Assembly: GCF_000384195.1 (NCBI RefSeq)
Contig: NZ_KB913034.1
Span: 1,104,507 to 1,168,506, forward strand
Length of the DNA: 64,000 bases
Reading direction: 5' to 3'
Origin: Allobaculum stercoricanis DSM 13633
Lineage (GTDB): Bacteria; Bacillota_I; Bacilli_A; Erysipelotrichales; Erysipelotrichaceae
The notes beneath the pieces are model-generated. The model did no database searches. It was not told the origin of the DNA and saw only the letters and a list, made by a program, of their open reading frames with translations. Within the stretch, counting starts at the first letter, position 1; each line of letters opens with the position of its first letter. This document shows, in pieces, positions 1-8,883 of the stretch. The position numbers were made by a program, and so were the translations under genes.

Positions 1-535
1 TCGCTGAATTCGCTAAGCCTGTCACATTTGAAATCAAAAAAGTTAATAAGGAGGTTGCTAAATATCCAACTAAGGAAGAAGCAAGTGTCACAAATAAAAT
101 CCACATACTAAACTTAGCAATATTTTTTAAAGCAACTACATTTTCATCCTCAAAAATTATTTCTTGTTCAAAATTATTGATTAAAATTTTGTATTCTTTG
201 TAAATCAAATAGTAAAGGTAAAGCATAGCACCAGACATTGCGACTACCGCAAGCAACAAAATAATTACCGGACCAGCAAAACCCAAACTCATTGATGACA
301 AAATAACGAATAACATCATAAACATAGCAATAGCTAATACCGATACGAAAAGAACTAAAATAATTTTTACTACTCGCTTAAGAAATTTGATTTTCTCAAT
401 AAAGCTCATCTTTGATTCATCTCGATAAAACTTATACGCAAAATAGAAAATCAGAATTGTCACAACGATTCCAACAATCGGAATAACGCCACCACGATTT
501 TGATTCATCAACATATCCATTCCTTGGTCACTCAT
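1..535 (-). CDS. Partial multi-pass membrane protein, DUF2975-like (3' end outside window)
   Basis: The frame is open from the ATG at 535 to the window edge, giving about 178 codons without a stop. A strong ribosome site (AGGAGGTG, 542-549) precedes the ATG. The protein has four hydrophobic segments, at about residues 16-33, 57-80, 86-110 and 142-170. The loop between the third and fourth carries an acidic stretch followed by ENVVALKNIAKF. That arrangement resembles DUF2975 membrane proteins, which have four helices and an 'F.EENV..L..I' motif. This is an impression from the pattern, not a search result. Function is unknown. The C-terminus is missing, so length cannot be compared with the family. 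Confidence 0.6.
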   Translation of the reverse strand, partial: MSDQGMDMLMNQNRGGVIPIVGIVVTILIFYFAYKFYRDESKMSFIEKIKFLKRVVKIILVLFVSVLAIAMFMMLFVILSSMSLGFAGPVIILLLAVVAMSGAMLYLYYLIYKEYKILINNFEQEIIFEDENVVALKNIAKFSMWILFVTLASSLVGYLATSLLTFLISNVTGLANSA

Positions 536-690
536 GATTTTCACCTCCTAGAAATTTGGATGATGCCTTTTTTCTAATTCAATTATACTATGATTCAAAA
601 AGAATAAATATAATAATTTCATTAAGAACACTCAAATAATTTCGAATCAAATCTCGCTTCTATTAGACTTAAAATCTTGGTTTAATCATT

Positions 691-715
691 AAAAAAACTT
701 CGTTTGAAAACGAAG
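691..715 (-). terminator. Rho-independent terminator of the esterase gene
   Basis: Stem CTTCGTTT with AACGAAG around a tetraloop, followed on the minus strand by a run of seven T. It lies about 40 bp past the esterase stop codon. Confidence 0.85.
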
Positions 716-750
716 CCTTTTGTTCAATTGAAAATGAGATTCAAACATTT

Positions 751-1503
751 TTATTCTTCAATTATTTCTGGTAAGTAAGTCAAAATTTGCTGTTCCCAAC
801 TAGGCCAATCATGTGGTGTATCTTCTCCCCAGAAATAAGATGGAATTTGGATGCCTTTTTGATACATCACGTCAGCAAGTCTTCTTAAATCATCGAGACA
901 TACATCTTCCCATGCCCCTTGTCCCACCACAAAGCAAGCCTGATTTGAATTATATTTTTGAATATAGTTGTGGTGAATATTCATATTCGGCAAATAAGCA
1001 AGCGGGCTATTTTGATAGAAATTCCCATCAAAGTTATTGTCGTAAATGTAACGAGAAAGATCATAAACGCCGGAAAGAGCGATTAATTTTGAAAAGCGAT
1101 CAGGAAATCTAAAAAACAAGTTTGCGGCATGTGTTGCCCCCATACTTGCACCCATAATCATCATGTTTTCATCCAAACTTTTTTTCGCCTTTTTTAAAGC
1201 TGAAGGAACTAATTCATTCATGATGTAATTCACCCAGTTTTCATGTTGAGCCATTCGCGGTCCACTTGCTTCATGACTCGACCATGTTTCTGCATCAATT
1301 GTATCAATCGTCACAAATTGAATTTGTCCTGCATCGATCCATTTGGACATCAAATCAAACATTTTGCGATCTTCCCATTCAAAAAAACGTCCATTTTGAC
1401 ATGGAATGATTAAACATAAAATCCCATCATATCCATACATTTTAAATTCCATATCACGATCGAGATAGGAAGAATGTTCTTTATAATAACGACTTTCCAT
1501 CAT
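751..1503 (-). CDS. Esterase family protein (alpha/beta hydrolase, PF00756-like)
   Basis: A 250-residue cytosolic hydrolase of the putative-esterase family. The nucleophile elbow is GASMGA (serine at about residue 121), and a histidine near the end (HDWPSW) completes the expected triad. The N-terminus has the family's pattern of a Met/Leu-rich start, then MYGYDG and 'PCQNGRFFEWED'. I start at the ATGATG at 1503-1498, because GAAAGGAT lies at the right distance upstream; the frame is open further upstream but has no ribosome site. The substrate is unknown. It is divergent from typA and ends in its own terminator, so it is probably monocistronic. Confidence 0.8.
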   Translation of the reverse strand: MMESRYYKEHSSYLDRDMEFKMYGYDGILCLIIPCQNGRFFEWEDRKMFDLMSKWIDAGQIQFVTIDTIDAETWSSHEASGPRMAQHENWVNYIMNELVPSALKKAKKSLDENMMIMGASMGATHAANLFFRFPDRFSKLIALSGVYDLSRYIYDNNFDGNFYQNSPLAYLPNMNIHHNYIQKYNSNQACFVVGQGAWEDVCLDDLRRLADVMYQKGIQIPSYFWGEDTPHDWPSWEQQILTYLPEIIEE

Positions 1504-1558
1504 ACAAACTATCCTTTCAAAAATATATGACACTATTCTCTCAATGTTAAAAAGATTT

Positions 1559-1580
1559 GAAAAGCATTGAAAGGCTTTTC
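1559..1580. repeat. Small inverted repeat in the esterase/typA divergent region
   Basis: GAAAAGC and GCTTTTC separated by 8 bases. It lies upstream of the typA -35 box and inside the esterase leader. It could be an operator or simply a weak hairpin; nothing decides between them. Confidence 0.35.
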
Positions 1581-1615
1581 GTTGTTGTTTAACTTCATTT
1601 GTCTCATTTCTTAAA

Positions 1616-1644
1616 TTGAAAAACGCGATACACAAGACTATAAT
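1616..1644 (+). promoter_or_regulatory. SigA-type promoter of typA
   Basis: TTGAAA, 17-bp spacer, TATAAT. The expected start point is about 25 bases before the typA ATG. Confidence 0.8.
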
Positions 1645-1674
1645 TCCTATGATTTCAAATGAAATGAGGATCCA

Positions 1675-3516
1675 ATGTCAGAAAAAGAAAAAATTATTAA
1701 TATAGCCGTCATTGCTCACGTCGATGCTGGTAAATCTACCCTTGTTGATGCTTTCCTTCGTCAAAGTGACGTATTTAGAAATAACGAAGAAGTTGTCAAC
1801 TGTATTATGGACTCCAACGCTCTAGAAAGAGAACGTGGAATCACCATTTATTCTAAAAACTGCTCCGTCATTCATGATGGTGTAAAAATCAATATTGTCG
1901 ATACTCCAGGTCACGCCGATTTCTCTAGTGAAGTTGAACGAATCATGGGTACCGTGGATACTGTTATCTTATTAGTCGATGCAAGTGAAGGCCCTATGCC
2001 ACAAACACGCTTTGTTTTATCTAAAGCGTTAGAAATTGGTTTAAAACCAATTTTGTTAATTAACAAAATCGATAAAAAAGACCAACGCGCTGCTGAGGTT
2101 GTGGATGAAGTATACGAACTGTTCTTAGATTTAGATGCAACTGATGAACAGCTCGACTTCCCTATCCTTTATGGCATCGCTCGTGAAGGTAAAGTTCAAT
2201 ACGAACTTGATCAACCAAACGATAATATCGATCCACTGTTTAAAACGATTTTAAAACACACCGATATTTATCCAGATTTAGATGATGAACCTACGCAAAT
2301 GCAAGTGTCTGCCCTTGCCTATGATGACTACATCGGTCGTTTAGGTATCGGTCGTATCACTCGTGGTGTATTGCGTAAAGGTGACTCCTACATCCGCACA
2401 AACAACGATGGTTTAACCAAAAAAGAAACAGTCTCCTCTTTATTTGTTTATAAAGGACTTTCTAGAACTCCAGTTGATGAAGCTCACTCTGGGGATATTG
2501 TTGTCGTTGCTGGTATGCCGGACTTATCTATTGGCGATACAATTTGTGCACCAGACCACGTTGAAGCTTTACCAAGTATTCCAATTGAAGAACCTACACT
2601 TTCTATGAACTTCCATGTCAATAAATCACCATTTGCCGGACGTTCTGGAAAATTTGTAACAAGCCGTAACATCAAAGAACGCCTTGAAAAAGAATTGGAA
2701 GTTAACGTTGGTTTAAAAGTTGAGCCAACTGAAAGTGCCGATTGCTTCAAAGTTAGTGGTCGTGGTGAATTACATATCTCTATCTTGATCGAAAATATGC
2801 GTCGTGAAGGATATGAACTTGCCATTTCAAAACCAGAAGTTATTTTGCACCGTGATGAAAACGGACAAAAAGTTGAACCAGTTGAAGAAGTTGTATGTAT
2901 TGCCCCAGAGCAGTATTCTGGAACAATCATCAACAAACTCAACATGCGTAAAGGTACAATGATCAACATGGATGAAGATGCAGGTTATGTAAAATTAACA
3001 TATACTGCTCCAACTCGTGGATTATTAGGTTTCCGTACTGAATTCATCAATGACACCCATGGTGAAGGTACTTTATTACGTCGTGTTAGTGGTTATACTC
3101 CATACACTGGTGAAATTCCTCAACGTATGCTTGGAGCAATGATCTCCACGGATACAGGAACAGCAATGACATACGCTTTATGGAACTTACAAGAACGTGG
3201 ATCTTTATTTATCGCTCCACAAACAGAAGTTTATGAAGGTATGATCATCGGTGAATCATCCAGAAATATCGATATGGATGTTAACCCACTTAAAAACAAA
3301 AAGTTAACTGCGATTCGTTCTAGTGGACGTGATGAAGCGATGTTATTAACACCTCCACGTGTCTTCTCTCTTGAAGCAGCATTAGAATGGATTAATGATG
3401 ATGAATTAGTTGAAGTTACACCAGATGCAATCCGCATCCGTAAAAAAGGATTAACTGCAGTCGATCGTCGAAATCTTTATCGTGAAAAGATGGCTGCTGC
3501 TGAAAAAAACAACTAA
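1675..3516 (+). CDS. typA: Ribosome-associated translational GTPase TypA/BipA
   Basis: A 613-residue GTPase of full family length that binds the 70S ribosome and helps 50S assembly and stress adaptation. All G motifs are present: G1 AHVDAGKS (about residue 14), G2 around RERGITI, G3 DTPGH, G4 NKID, and a SALAY region for G5. The elongation-factor C-terminal domains and the TypA-specific tail (…AIRIRKKGLT) follow. The ATG at 1675 has ATGAGGA upstream and fits the promoter at 1616. It is the only plus-strand gene in its neighbourhood and ends at a strong terminator, so it is a single-gene unit. Confidence 0.97.
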   Translation: MSEKEKIINIAVIAHVDAGKSTLVDAFLRQSDVFRNNEEVVNCIMDSNALERERGITIYSKNCSVIHDGVKINIVDTPGHADFSSEVERIMGTVDTVILLVDASEGPMPQTRFVLSKALEIGLKPILLINKIDKKDQRAAEVVDEVYELFLDLDATDEQLDFPILYGIAREGKVQYELDQPNDNIDPLFKTILKHTDIYPDLDDEPTQMQVSALAYDDYIGRLGIGRITRGVLRKGDSYIRTNNDGLTKKETVSSLFVYKGLSRTPVDEAHSGDIVVVAGMPDLSIGDTICAPDHVEALPSIPIEEPTLSMNFHVNKSPFAGRSGKFVTSRNIKERLEKELEVNVGLKVEPTESADCFKVSGRGELHISILIENMRREGYELAISKPEVILHRDENGQKVEPVEEVVCIAPEQYSGTIINKLNMRKGTMINMDEDAGYVKLTYTAPTRGLLGFRTEFINDTHGEGTLLRRVSGYTPYTGEIPQRMLGAMISTDTGTAMTYALWNLQERGSLFIAPQTEVYEGMIIGESSRNIDMDVNPLKNKKLTAIRSSGRDEAMLLTPPRVFSLEAALEWINDDELVEVTPDAIRIRKKGLTAVDRRNLYREKMAAAEKNN

Positions 3517-3550
3517 TTGAATTAAAATTGAAAATTGAAGTCATATAAAA

Positions 3551-3588
3551 AGGAAGATCTTGTATCCATCTCGATCTTCCTTTTTTTG
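3551..3588 (+). terminator. Terminator of typA
   Basis: AGGAAGATC/GATCTTCCT stem with a 13-nt loop, then TTTTTTT. The flanking A run makes it usable on the minus strand too, for the convergent gene ending at 3598. Confidence 0.9.
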
Positions 3589-3597
3589 TTCATTGTT

Positions 3598-3978
3598 TTA
3601 TAGTTTAATTTTATCCACGATTTTAGGTTGTAATTCAGGATCAATAAGGTTTTGCTCATCTTGATCATCTTGAAGTTTTTCTTGTTCAGGTCCCCAAATC
3701 AAATAGAAGTATGGAGAACGTTGTTGAATTACTTCTAACAACAAAGAAATATCTACCCAATTTGGGGCATCACTTGGCCAATTGAAAACTTTTGTGATGC
3801 GCAACGTTTCATCTGAATATAGAAAACTCCTAATGAGCGCAGGTTCTTGAAATGGCAAATTGTAAAATTTAGCTAAAAATTGATCCGCATCAAGCGTTGA
3901 ATCGATTTGACTAGCATCAAGGATGAATGTTTGCATAGCATACATTATAGAGGGGATCATTTCATTTCCAAACTTCAT
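3598..3978 (-). CDS. Hypothetical protein, 126 residues
   Basis: A small soluble protein with no signal peptide or membrane helix and an acidic C-terminal third (EQEKLQDDQDEQ). I do not recognise a family. The ATG at 3978 has no ribosome site of its own. A good GAGGTG site instead serves an ATG at 4004, which opens a nine-residue ORF whose TGA overlaps the ATG at 3978 (ATGA). The gene is therefore either translationally coupled to a micro-ORF or has suffered a frameshift at its start. It follows the 260-residue gene at 4065 on the same strand with an 86-bp gap. Confidence 0.5.
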   Translation of the reverse strand: MKFGNEMIPSIMYAMQTFILDASQIDSTLDADQFLAKFYNLPFQEPALIRSFLYSDETLRITKVFNWPSDAPNWVDISLLLEVIQQRSPYFYLIWGPEQEKLQDDQDEQNLIDPELQPKIVDKIKL

Positions 3979-4004
3979 AACCAAACTGTAAGATACAAGA
4001 CCAT
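3975..4004 (-). other. Micro-ORF of nine codons overlapping the next start (ATGA)
   Basis: The ATG at 4004 sits 6 bases after GAGGTG and reads nine hydrophobic codons (MVLYLTVWL) to a TGA. That TGA overlaps the ATG of the downstream gene. It looks like a coupling peptide, or the true N-terminus of the downstream gene disrupted by an indel. Confidence 0.4.
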
Positions 4005-4064
4005 TTTTTTCACCTCATACTAAGACTACTGTTTAAAAAATTAAATTACAGGTAAATTTGAATC

Positions 4065-4847
4065 TTATTTTCTCATCTTCAGTTCATCGAGAATGTCGAT
4101 ATACGCTTTTGAAACGGCAATCCCAAACTCTTCTTGAAGCACTTTTACTTTTTGATCTGTTGCTTCAGACTTGTTCCACAATAATTCAAGCAATCGCATA
4201 TAGTCCCAATTTCTATTGTGTTCATTGAAATAGCTAATCACCATTCGTATTGCTGTTTTATCTAAATGTTCATCTTGGTCTTTAAATGGATCATCGATCC
4301 ATCTTAATACGCATGCTTGATTACGCTTTGAATGTTCCAAAGGTAAATCGTCCACAAAAATCAAAGAATAAAACTGATCGATTGATTCTGTTTGATTTTG
4401 ATGAAATTGCTTTTGCATTTGTAAGGCAACTTGCATATATAAAAGATCATTCTGCAAATCATCTTCCAATCGTTGATCCATGACAATCGCTATTCCTAGT
4501 CCAATTCTTTGTTTTTCGAATAAGTCCATTGCTTGAACAAATAAAACTTGACGAGGATAAGATACCTTTGATTTTAGGTGAATATTTAAAATTTTACGGA
4601 CCATTTTTGAATCAAAATAACTTGCATCATCATCCTTTTTTCTTTCATCAAAAGATTGTTTGTGATTTAAATTCTCATTGGCAAAAAATTTTAAATCTTT
4701 AATTTCTTTTTCTTTGATCCGATATCCATGATCTTTTCTTTGTGTCCATTCATACCGCTCATGAAAAAGACAATCCTGAAATATATCAATAAGTACTTGA
4801 TCATAGAGAAGTGTGTTTAAAAACAGTTCTTCCAAATCGTTTTGCAT
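4065..4847 (-). CDS. Hypothetical protein, 260 residues, charged and helical
   Basis: The ATG follows GGGAGGGG at good spacing, so this is a convincing gene. The product is soluble, rich in Asp, Glu, Lys and Gln, and predicted mostly helical; no catalytic motif stands out. I do not recognise the family. It is the upstream gene of a likely two-gene unit with the hypothetical gene ending at 3598. Nothing else in the context suggests a role. Confidence 0.6.
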   Translation of the reverse strand: MQNDLEELFLNTLLYDQVLIDIFQDCLFHERYEWTQRKDHGYRIKEKEIKDLKFFANENLNHKQSFDERKKDDDASYFDSKMVRKILNIHLKSKVSYPRQVLFVQAMDLFEKQRIGLGIAIVMDQRLEDDLQNDLLYMQVALQMQKQFHQNQTESIDQFYSLIFVDDLPLEHSKRNQACVLRWIDDPFKDQDEHLDKTAIRMVISYFNEHNRNWDYMRLLELLWNKSEATDQKVKVLQEEFGIAVSKAYIDILDELKMRK

Positions 4848-4965
4848 AGCCCCTCCCTTTCTTCTATTCTTTTATGGTTTAGAAATCCAGATTTGTTTGA
4901 CGCAAACCAGAAAGAATGCAAAAGGAAAAGAAAAAATATTTATAGTTTTATTTCAAATTATCATT

Positions 4966-5145
4966 CTACTTTTTTAATCCGAGATATAACGTAATCACCA
5001 AAATGACGACGCAATATACAGTTGCTATAAAATATATACAGTTTTTCAGTTGATAATATCCATCCACAAATCGAGTGAAAATCGAGATACCAGTCATCAA
5101 CAAGATCATGCTAACACATGCAAAAACATAAAATTTCTTTTCCAT
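4966..5145 (-). CDS. Small two-helix membrane protein, 59 residues
   Basis: The ATG at 5145 follows GGGAGG (about 8 bases upstream), and a plausible promoter lies at 5221-5250. The product starts MEKKFYVF and has hydrophobic segments at about residues 6-24 and 36-57, with a short connecting stretch (RFVDGYYQLKN) and a LysLys end. Such proteins sit in the cytoplasmic membrane. No family was recognised. There is no clear terminator between it and the gene at 4847, so read-through is possible. Confidence 0.6.
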   Translation of the reverse strand: MEKKFYVFACVSMILLMTGISIFTRFVDGYYQLKNCIYFIATVYCVVILVITLYLGLKK

Positions 5146-5220
5146 ATTAACCTCCCGTTTATTCTAGATTCATAATTGAAATCGCAAATGACATTCCGAC
5201 ATCTCCAAGCATGTTGCTTA

Positions 5221-5250
5221 TCTATACACTTATAACAACTATTTTTTCAA
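5221..5250 (-). promoter_or_regulatory. Candidate promoter of the 59-residue membrane protein
   Basis: TTGAAA (5245-5250 on the complement), 18-bp spacer, TATAGA (5221-5226). The rest of the interval from 5146 to 5527 is very AT-rich. I see no other gene or RNA in it. Confidence 0.45.
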
Positions 5251-5527
5251 CAAATATTAATTCAATACTTTTTTATAATAAATCTGTTTATTTGATTTTG
5301 AAAATATAATTTTTAACACTCATATTTTTACTCTTTAGCTCTTTAAGTATGCCTTATAATAAGCCATGGATCGTCTTTTCCACATTTTCTATAATCACGT
5401 TTCAAGTTTTATCATTTTCATTTTTGACCATTACATAAAAAATTCTTCACCTAAGCTATTCTATAAATTTCATTGTTAGTCTTCTATATAACATTTTATA
5501 AATTGCACTTTTGATGAAAATTCAAAA

Positions 5528-5575
5528 CAAAAAAAGCCTTCCAAATGATCGATTAAGATCAATTGAAAGGCGATA
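5528..5575 (-). terminator. Terminator of valS
   Basis: GCCTT…GATC / GATC…AAGGC stem (5536-5571), followed on the minus strand by TTTTTTTG. It lies just after the valS stop. Confidence 0.85.
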
Positions 5576-5592
5576 TTTTTCTAGTGTCAGTT

Positions 5593-8214
5593 TTAAGCTT
5601 GACGAGCTTTCATATCTGCTAAAGATTGCGTTGTTTGCGCAAGAAGTGCTTTATTTTTTTCGAGCTTTTCTTTTTCGGCATTGATTTTTGCTTCTGGTGC
5701 TTTGGAGACAAATCCAGGATTAGACAACATTTTTTCACTGCGTTGAATTTCGCTTTCTAAATGTGTCAGCTCTTTTTCTAATTTAGCAATTTCAGCTTCA
5801 ACGTCGATGAGTTCTGCCATTGCAGCTTTAAGTTTAAATCCTTCTAAGTCACGAACTAATAAGTCATCAGAATCAAAAGAATCGACTAAAGCGACTTTAG
5901 CCATACCCACGAGCAACTGTTGGCCTTGTTGACTTAAAGTATAAGGTTCTCCTTTGTCATCTTCTAAAACAATTTTGATTTCATCACGAGGTTTTAAATT
6001 GTATTGAGTTTTGATTTCACGAACCGTTTCAATACTATTCAAAATCAAGTTCATATCTTTAACTGCTTTTGTGGAGGTTGCAAATTCAGGAACAACTGGC
6101 CAGTCTTCTAAGTTGATGCTGTCTTTACCCATGTTCATGCCTAAATAAATATGTTCGCAAACAAATGGCATAAATGGAGAAAGCATAATCAAGATTGCTT
6201 TAAGAACGTAGAACAAAATCGCAATTGTGTTATCACGAACTTTTGTATCTTCACTATTCAATGCTGCTTTAGATAATTCAATATACCAAGAGCAGAAGTC
6301 ATTCCATACAAAGCTATATAATTCATTTCCCGCAATGGCTAATTCATAGCGGTCCATATTACGAGAAACGCTTGCTAATGTTTCTTCTAAACGGGATAAA
6401 ATCCACATATCGGATTCGGATAATGCGTTGAAGTCTGGAGTATATGTTTTTCCATCTTCCATCTGCATTTGTACATAACGAGATGCGTTCCAAATTTTAT
6501 TGATGAAGTTCCAAGAAGAATCAAGTTTTGTTTCATCAAAACGCATATCTAAACCTGGAGCAGAGTTTGTTGCTAAGAAGAAACGTAATGCGTCAGCACC
6601 TTTTTCGTTGATCACATCGATTGGGTCAACACCGTTTCCTAAAGATTTAGACATTTTACGACCTTCAGAGTCACGAATTAAGCCATGGATTAATACCGTT
6701 TTAAATGGACGGTTATCTGTCATATGACGAGCTTGGAATGCCATACGTGCTACCCAGAAGAAGATGATGTCATATCCAGTAACCATTGTGTCCGTTGGAT
6801 AGTAACGTTCTAAATCTTTTGTTTCGTTTGGCCAACCTAAAGTTGAGAATGGCCATAATGCACTAGAGAACCAAGTGTCTAATACATCTTCATCTTGTGT
6901 CCAGTTTTCTGCATCTTCTGGTGCACTTTCTCCAACATAGATTTCACCAGTATTGTTGTTCGTCCAAGCTGGAATACGGTGTCCCCACCATAACTGACGA
7001 GAAATACACCAGTCTTCGATATTTTCTAACCATTGATTGAATGTGTGTTCAAAACGGTTTGGAACAAATTCAATTTTTTGATCCGTTTTTTGTGCATCAA
7101 GAACAGCTTGCGCTAAAGGTTTCATTTTAACGAACCATTGTTTGGATAAATATGGTTCTGCAATTACGCCTGTACGTTCCGAGTGTCCAACGTTATGTGG
7201 ATGATCTTCAATATGATCCACAACACCCATTTCTTCAAAATCTTTTAATAACGCTTCACGGCATTCGAAACGATCCATACCTTCATATTTATGAGCCATT
7301 TCGTTCATTGTGCCATCTGGATTCATACAGATTGGCATTTTCAAACCATATTTCTTCGCTAATTCAAAGTCATTAGGGTCATGGGCTGGTGTACATTTCA
7401 TAACGGCTGTACCAAAGTCCATATCGATGTAGCTATCCGCCATAATTGGCAATGCTTCACCATTTGCTGGGTTGATTGCATGTAAACCAACGATATCTTT
7501 ATAACGTTCATCATCTGGGTGAACGAAAATTGCTTGGTCGGCAAACATTGTTTCTGGACGAGTTGTCGCAATAACTAATTCTTGGCCATTTTCTTGAATT
7601 TTGTATTTGAAGTAATACATTTTGCCTGGAATTTCTTTATAAACAACTTCGATATTGGATAATGCTGTTTTTGCTTGTGGGTCCCAGTTAATGATGCGTT
7701 CCCCTTGGTAAATCAAACCTTCGTTATATAAAGTCACAAACACTTTATTCACTGCTTGGTTTAATCCTTCGTCTAAAGTGAAACGTTCACGACTATAGTC
7801 TAAAGACAAGCCCATTTTAGCCCATTGCGCACGAATGAAATTGGAGTATTCCCCTTTCCATTCCCATGCTTTTTCCAAGAAACCTTCACGTCCGATATCG
7901 TAGCGAGAAATGCCTTGTTCTTGTAAACGAGCATCGATTTTCGCTTGCGTTGCAATCCCGGCGTGATCCATTCCTGGTAAATATAGAACATCAAAACCTT
8001 TTGTTCGTTTATAACGAGATAAAATATCTTGTAATGTGTTATCCCAAGCGTGTCCTAAATGGAGTTTCCCCGTTACGTTTGGTGGTGGAATGACAATTGT
8101 ATATGGGATTTTGGATTGATCCCCAGCAGTAAAATAGCCTTGATCGATCCAATTTTGATAAACTTCTGGCGTTTCAACAAGTTTATGATCGTACTTTTTA
8201 GAGAGTTCTTTCAT
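5593..8214 (-). CDS. valS: Valyl-tRNA synthetase
   Basis: 873 residues, the family's normal length. This class I synthetase charges tRNA-Val and edits mischarged threonine. The HIGH-type motif is PNVTGKLHLGHAW (about residue 48) and the KMSKS motif is GRKMSKSLGN (about 525). The editing domain follows the first half, the anticodon-binding domain comes after residue 610, and the C-terminal coiled-coil arm is at about 805-873 (IAKLEKELTHLESEI). The ATG lies close behind an AAGAAAGGATA ribosome site. Expression is controlled by the T-box upstream. It is monocistronic, with its own terminator. Confidence 0.98.
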   Translation of the reverse strand: MKELSKKYDHKLVETPEVYQNWIDQGYFTAGDQSKIPYTIVIPPPNVTGKLHLGHAWDNTLQDILSRYKRTKGFDVLYLPGMDHAGIATQAKIDARLQEQGISRYDIGREGFLEKAWEWKGEYSNFIRAQWAKMGLSLDYSRERFTLDEGLNQAVNKVFVTLYNEGLIYQGERIINWDPQAKTALSNIEVVYKEIPGKMYYFKYKIQENGQELVIATTRPETMFADQAIFVHPDDERYKDIVGLHAINPANGEALPIMADSYIDMDFGTAVMKCTPAHDPNDFELAKKYGLKMPICMNPDGTMNEMAHKYEGMDRFECREALLKDFEEMGVVDHIEDHPHNVGHSERTGVIAEPYLSKQWFVKMKPLAQAVLDAQKTDQKIEFVPNRFEHTFNQWLENIEDWCISRQLWWGHRIPAWTNNNTGEIYVGESAPEDAENWTQDEDVLDTWFSSALWPFSTLGWPNETKDLERYYPTDTMVTGYDIIFFWVARMAFQARHMTDNRPFKTVLIHGLIRDSEGRKMSKSLGNGVDPIDVINEKGADALRFFLATNSAPGLDMRFDETKLDSSWNFINKIWNASRYVQMQMEDGKTYTPDFNALSESDMWILSRLEETLASVSRNMDRYELAIAGNELYSFVWNDFCSWYIELSKAALNSEDTKVRDNTIAILFYVLKAILIMLSPFMPFVCEHIYLGMNMGKDSINLEDWPVVPEFATSTKAVKDMNLILNSIETVREIKTQYNLKPRDEIKIVLEDDKGEPYTLSQQGQQLLVGMAKVALVDSFDSDDLLVRDLEGFKLKAAMAELIDVEAEIAKLEKELTHLESEIQRSEKMLSNPGFVSKAPEAKINAEKEKLEKNKALLAQTTQSLADMKARQA

Positions 8215-8240
8215 GTATATCTATCCTTTCTTCAAGCAAA

Positions 8241-8502
8241 TAAAAAGGGCTCTTCGTCATAGGACGAGAAACCCGCGGTGCCACCTAAATTGTTTTCATT
8301 CAAAATAAACAAACAAAACTTATGAATAAAATTGCTTGTATCCATTGAAAACCTCTTTCGCATAACGTTGCGTCGACGATGATCTCTACACTATTCAAGA
8401 TCACAGCTCCCAGACTACCTTCCCTGTTTCTTCAGGTTTTCTTGCACCAACCGAAAACTCTCTATTTTCCCAAAACAGGTACTCCTTCTGTTCTTAGCAG
8501 TT
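8241..8502 (-). promoter_or_regulatory. T-box leader controlling valS
   Basis: The conserved T-box sequence GGTGGCACCGCGG is at 8273-8285, where the uncharged tRNA acceptor end pairs. A competing terminator (GGG…CTCGTC/GACGAAG…CCC, 8247-8274) follows with five T. Stem I features are visible upstream, including an AGTA/GA-rich motif near 8485 and GGTTGGTGC near the distal loop. The specifier region reads GGTAGTC (8413-8419); GTA and GTC both code for valine, so I cannot say which is read. Uncharged tRNA-Val would promote antitermination. Confidence 0.9.
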
Positions 8503-8508
8503 AAGAGT

Positions 8509-8536
8509 AGTCTAATTGATTTCATCGAGATTTCAA
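8509..8536 (-). promoter_or_regulatory. Candidate promoter of the valS T-box transcript
   Basis: TTGAAA, 16-bp spacer, TAGACT. This places the start point near 8502, just ahead of stem I. Confidence 0.5.
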
Positions 8537-8753
8537 GAAATATATTTTTAATCCACTCGGAATCCTGTAAAAATGTAGACACTCTCGTTTTCTTTTCAGA
8601 AATCCTAACGTTGTAACTTGTTAAGTAACATTGATCAATCTTGATTTAGCTTATTTGTTTAGTTATTCTAAACCTTTACTCGATTCTCTTTTTTCGTATT
8701 CGAATTTGTTGGATTGAACCTTACAGAATGACTAAAAATTGAATATTCTTTCT

Positions 8754-8781
8754 TTGAAAACGTTATTGAAAATTGTATAAT
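8754..8781 (+). promoter_or_regulatory. SigA-type promoter of the NSS transporter gene
   Basis: TTGAAA, 16-bp spacer, TATAAT. The start point falls near 8788. That rules out the ATG-like codons at 8773 and supports translation from 8884, after a leader of about 95 nt. Confidence 0.8.
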
Positions 8782-8883
8782 GTTCAACGCATTATTTACA
8801 TTTTTGTTTCACCTATTTTTTTACAATTATTGAAACACATTTTGTTTTATGCACTAGATATAACAATAAAAGAAAGGATTTTT

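Noticed and set aside
1551..1575. Possible third copy of the 33-bp repeat (TTGAAAAGCATTGAAA)
   Set aside because: Only the 3' half matches copy B; the CATACATTGTGTTTCA half is missing.
2484..2969. 161-codon ORF antisense to typA
   Set aside because: A shadow of a highly conserved gene; Ser/Thr-rich with no ribosome site.
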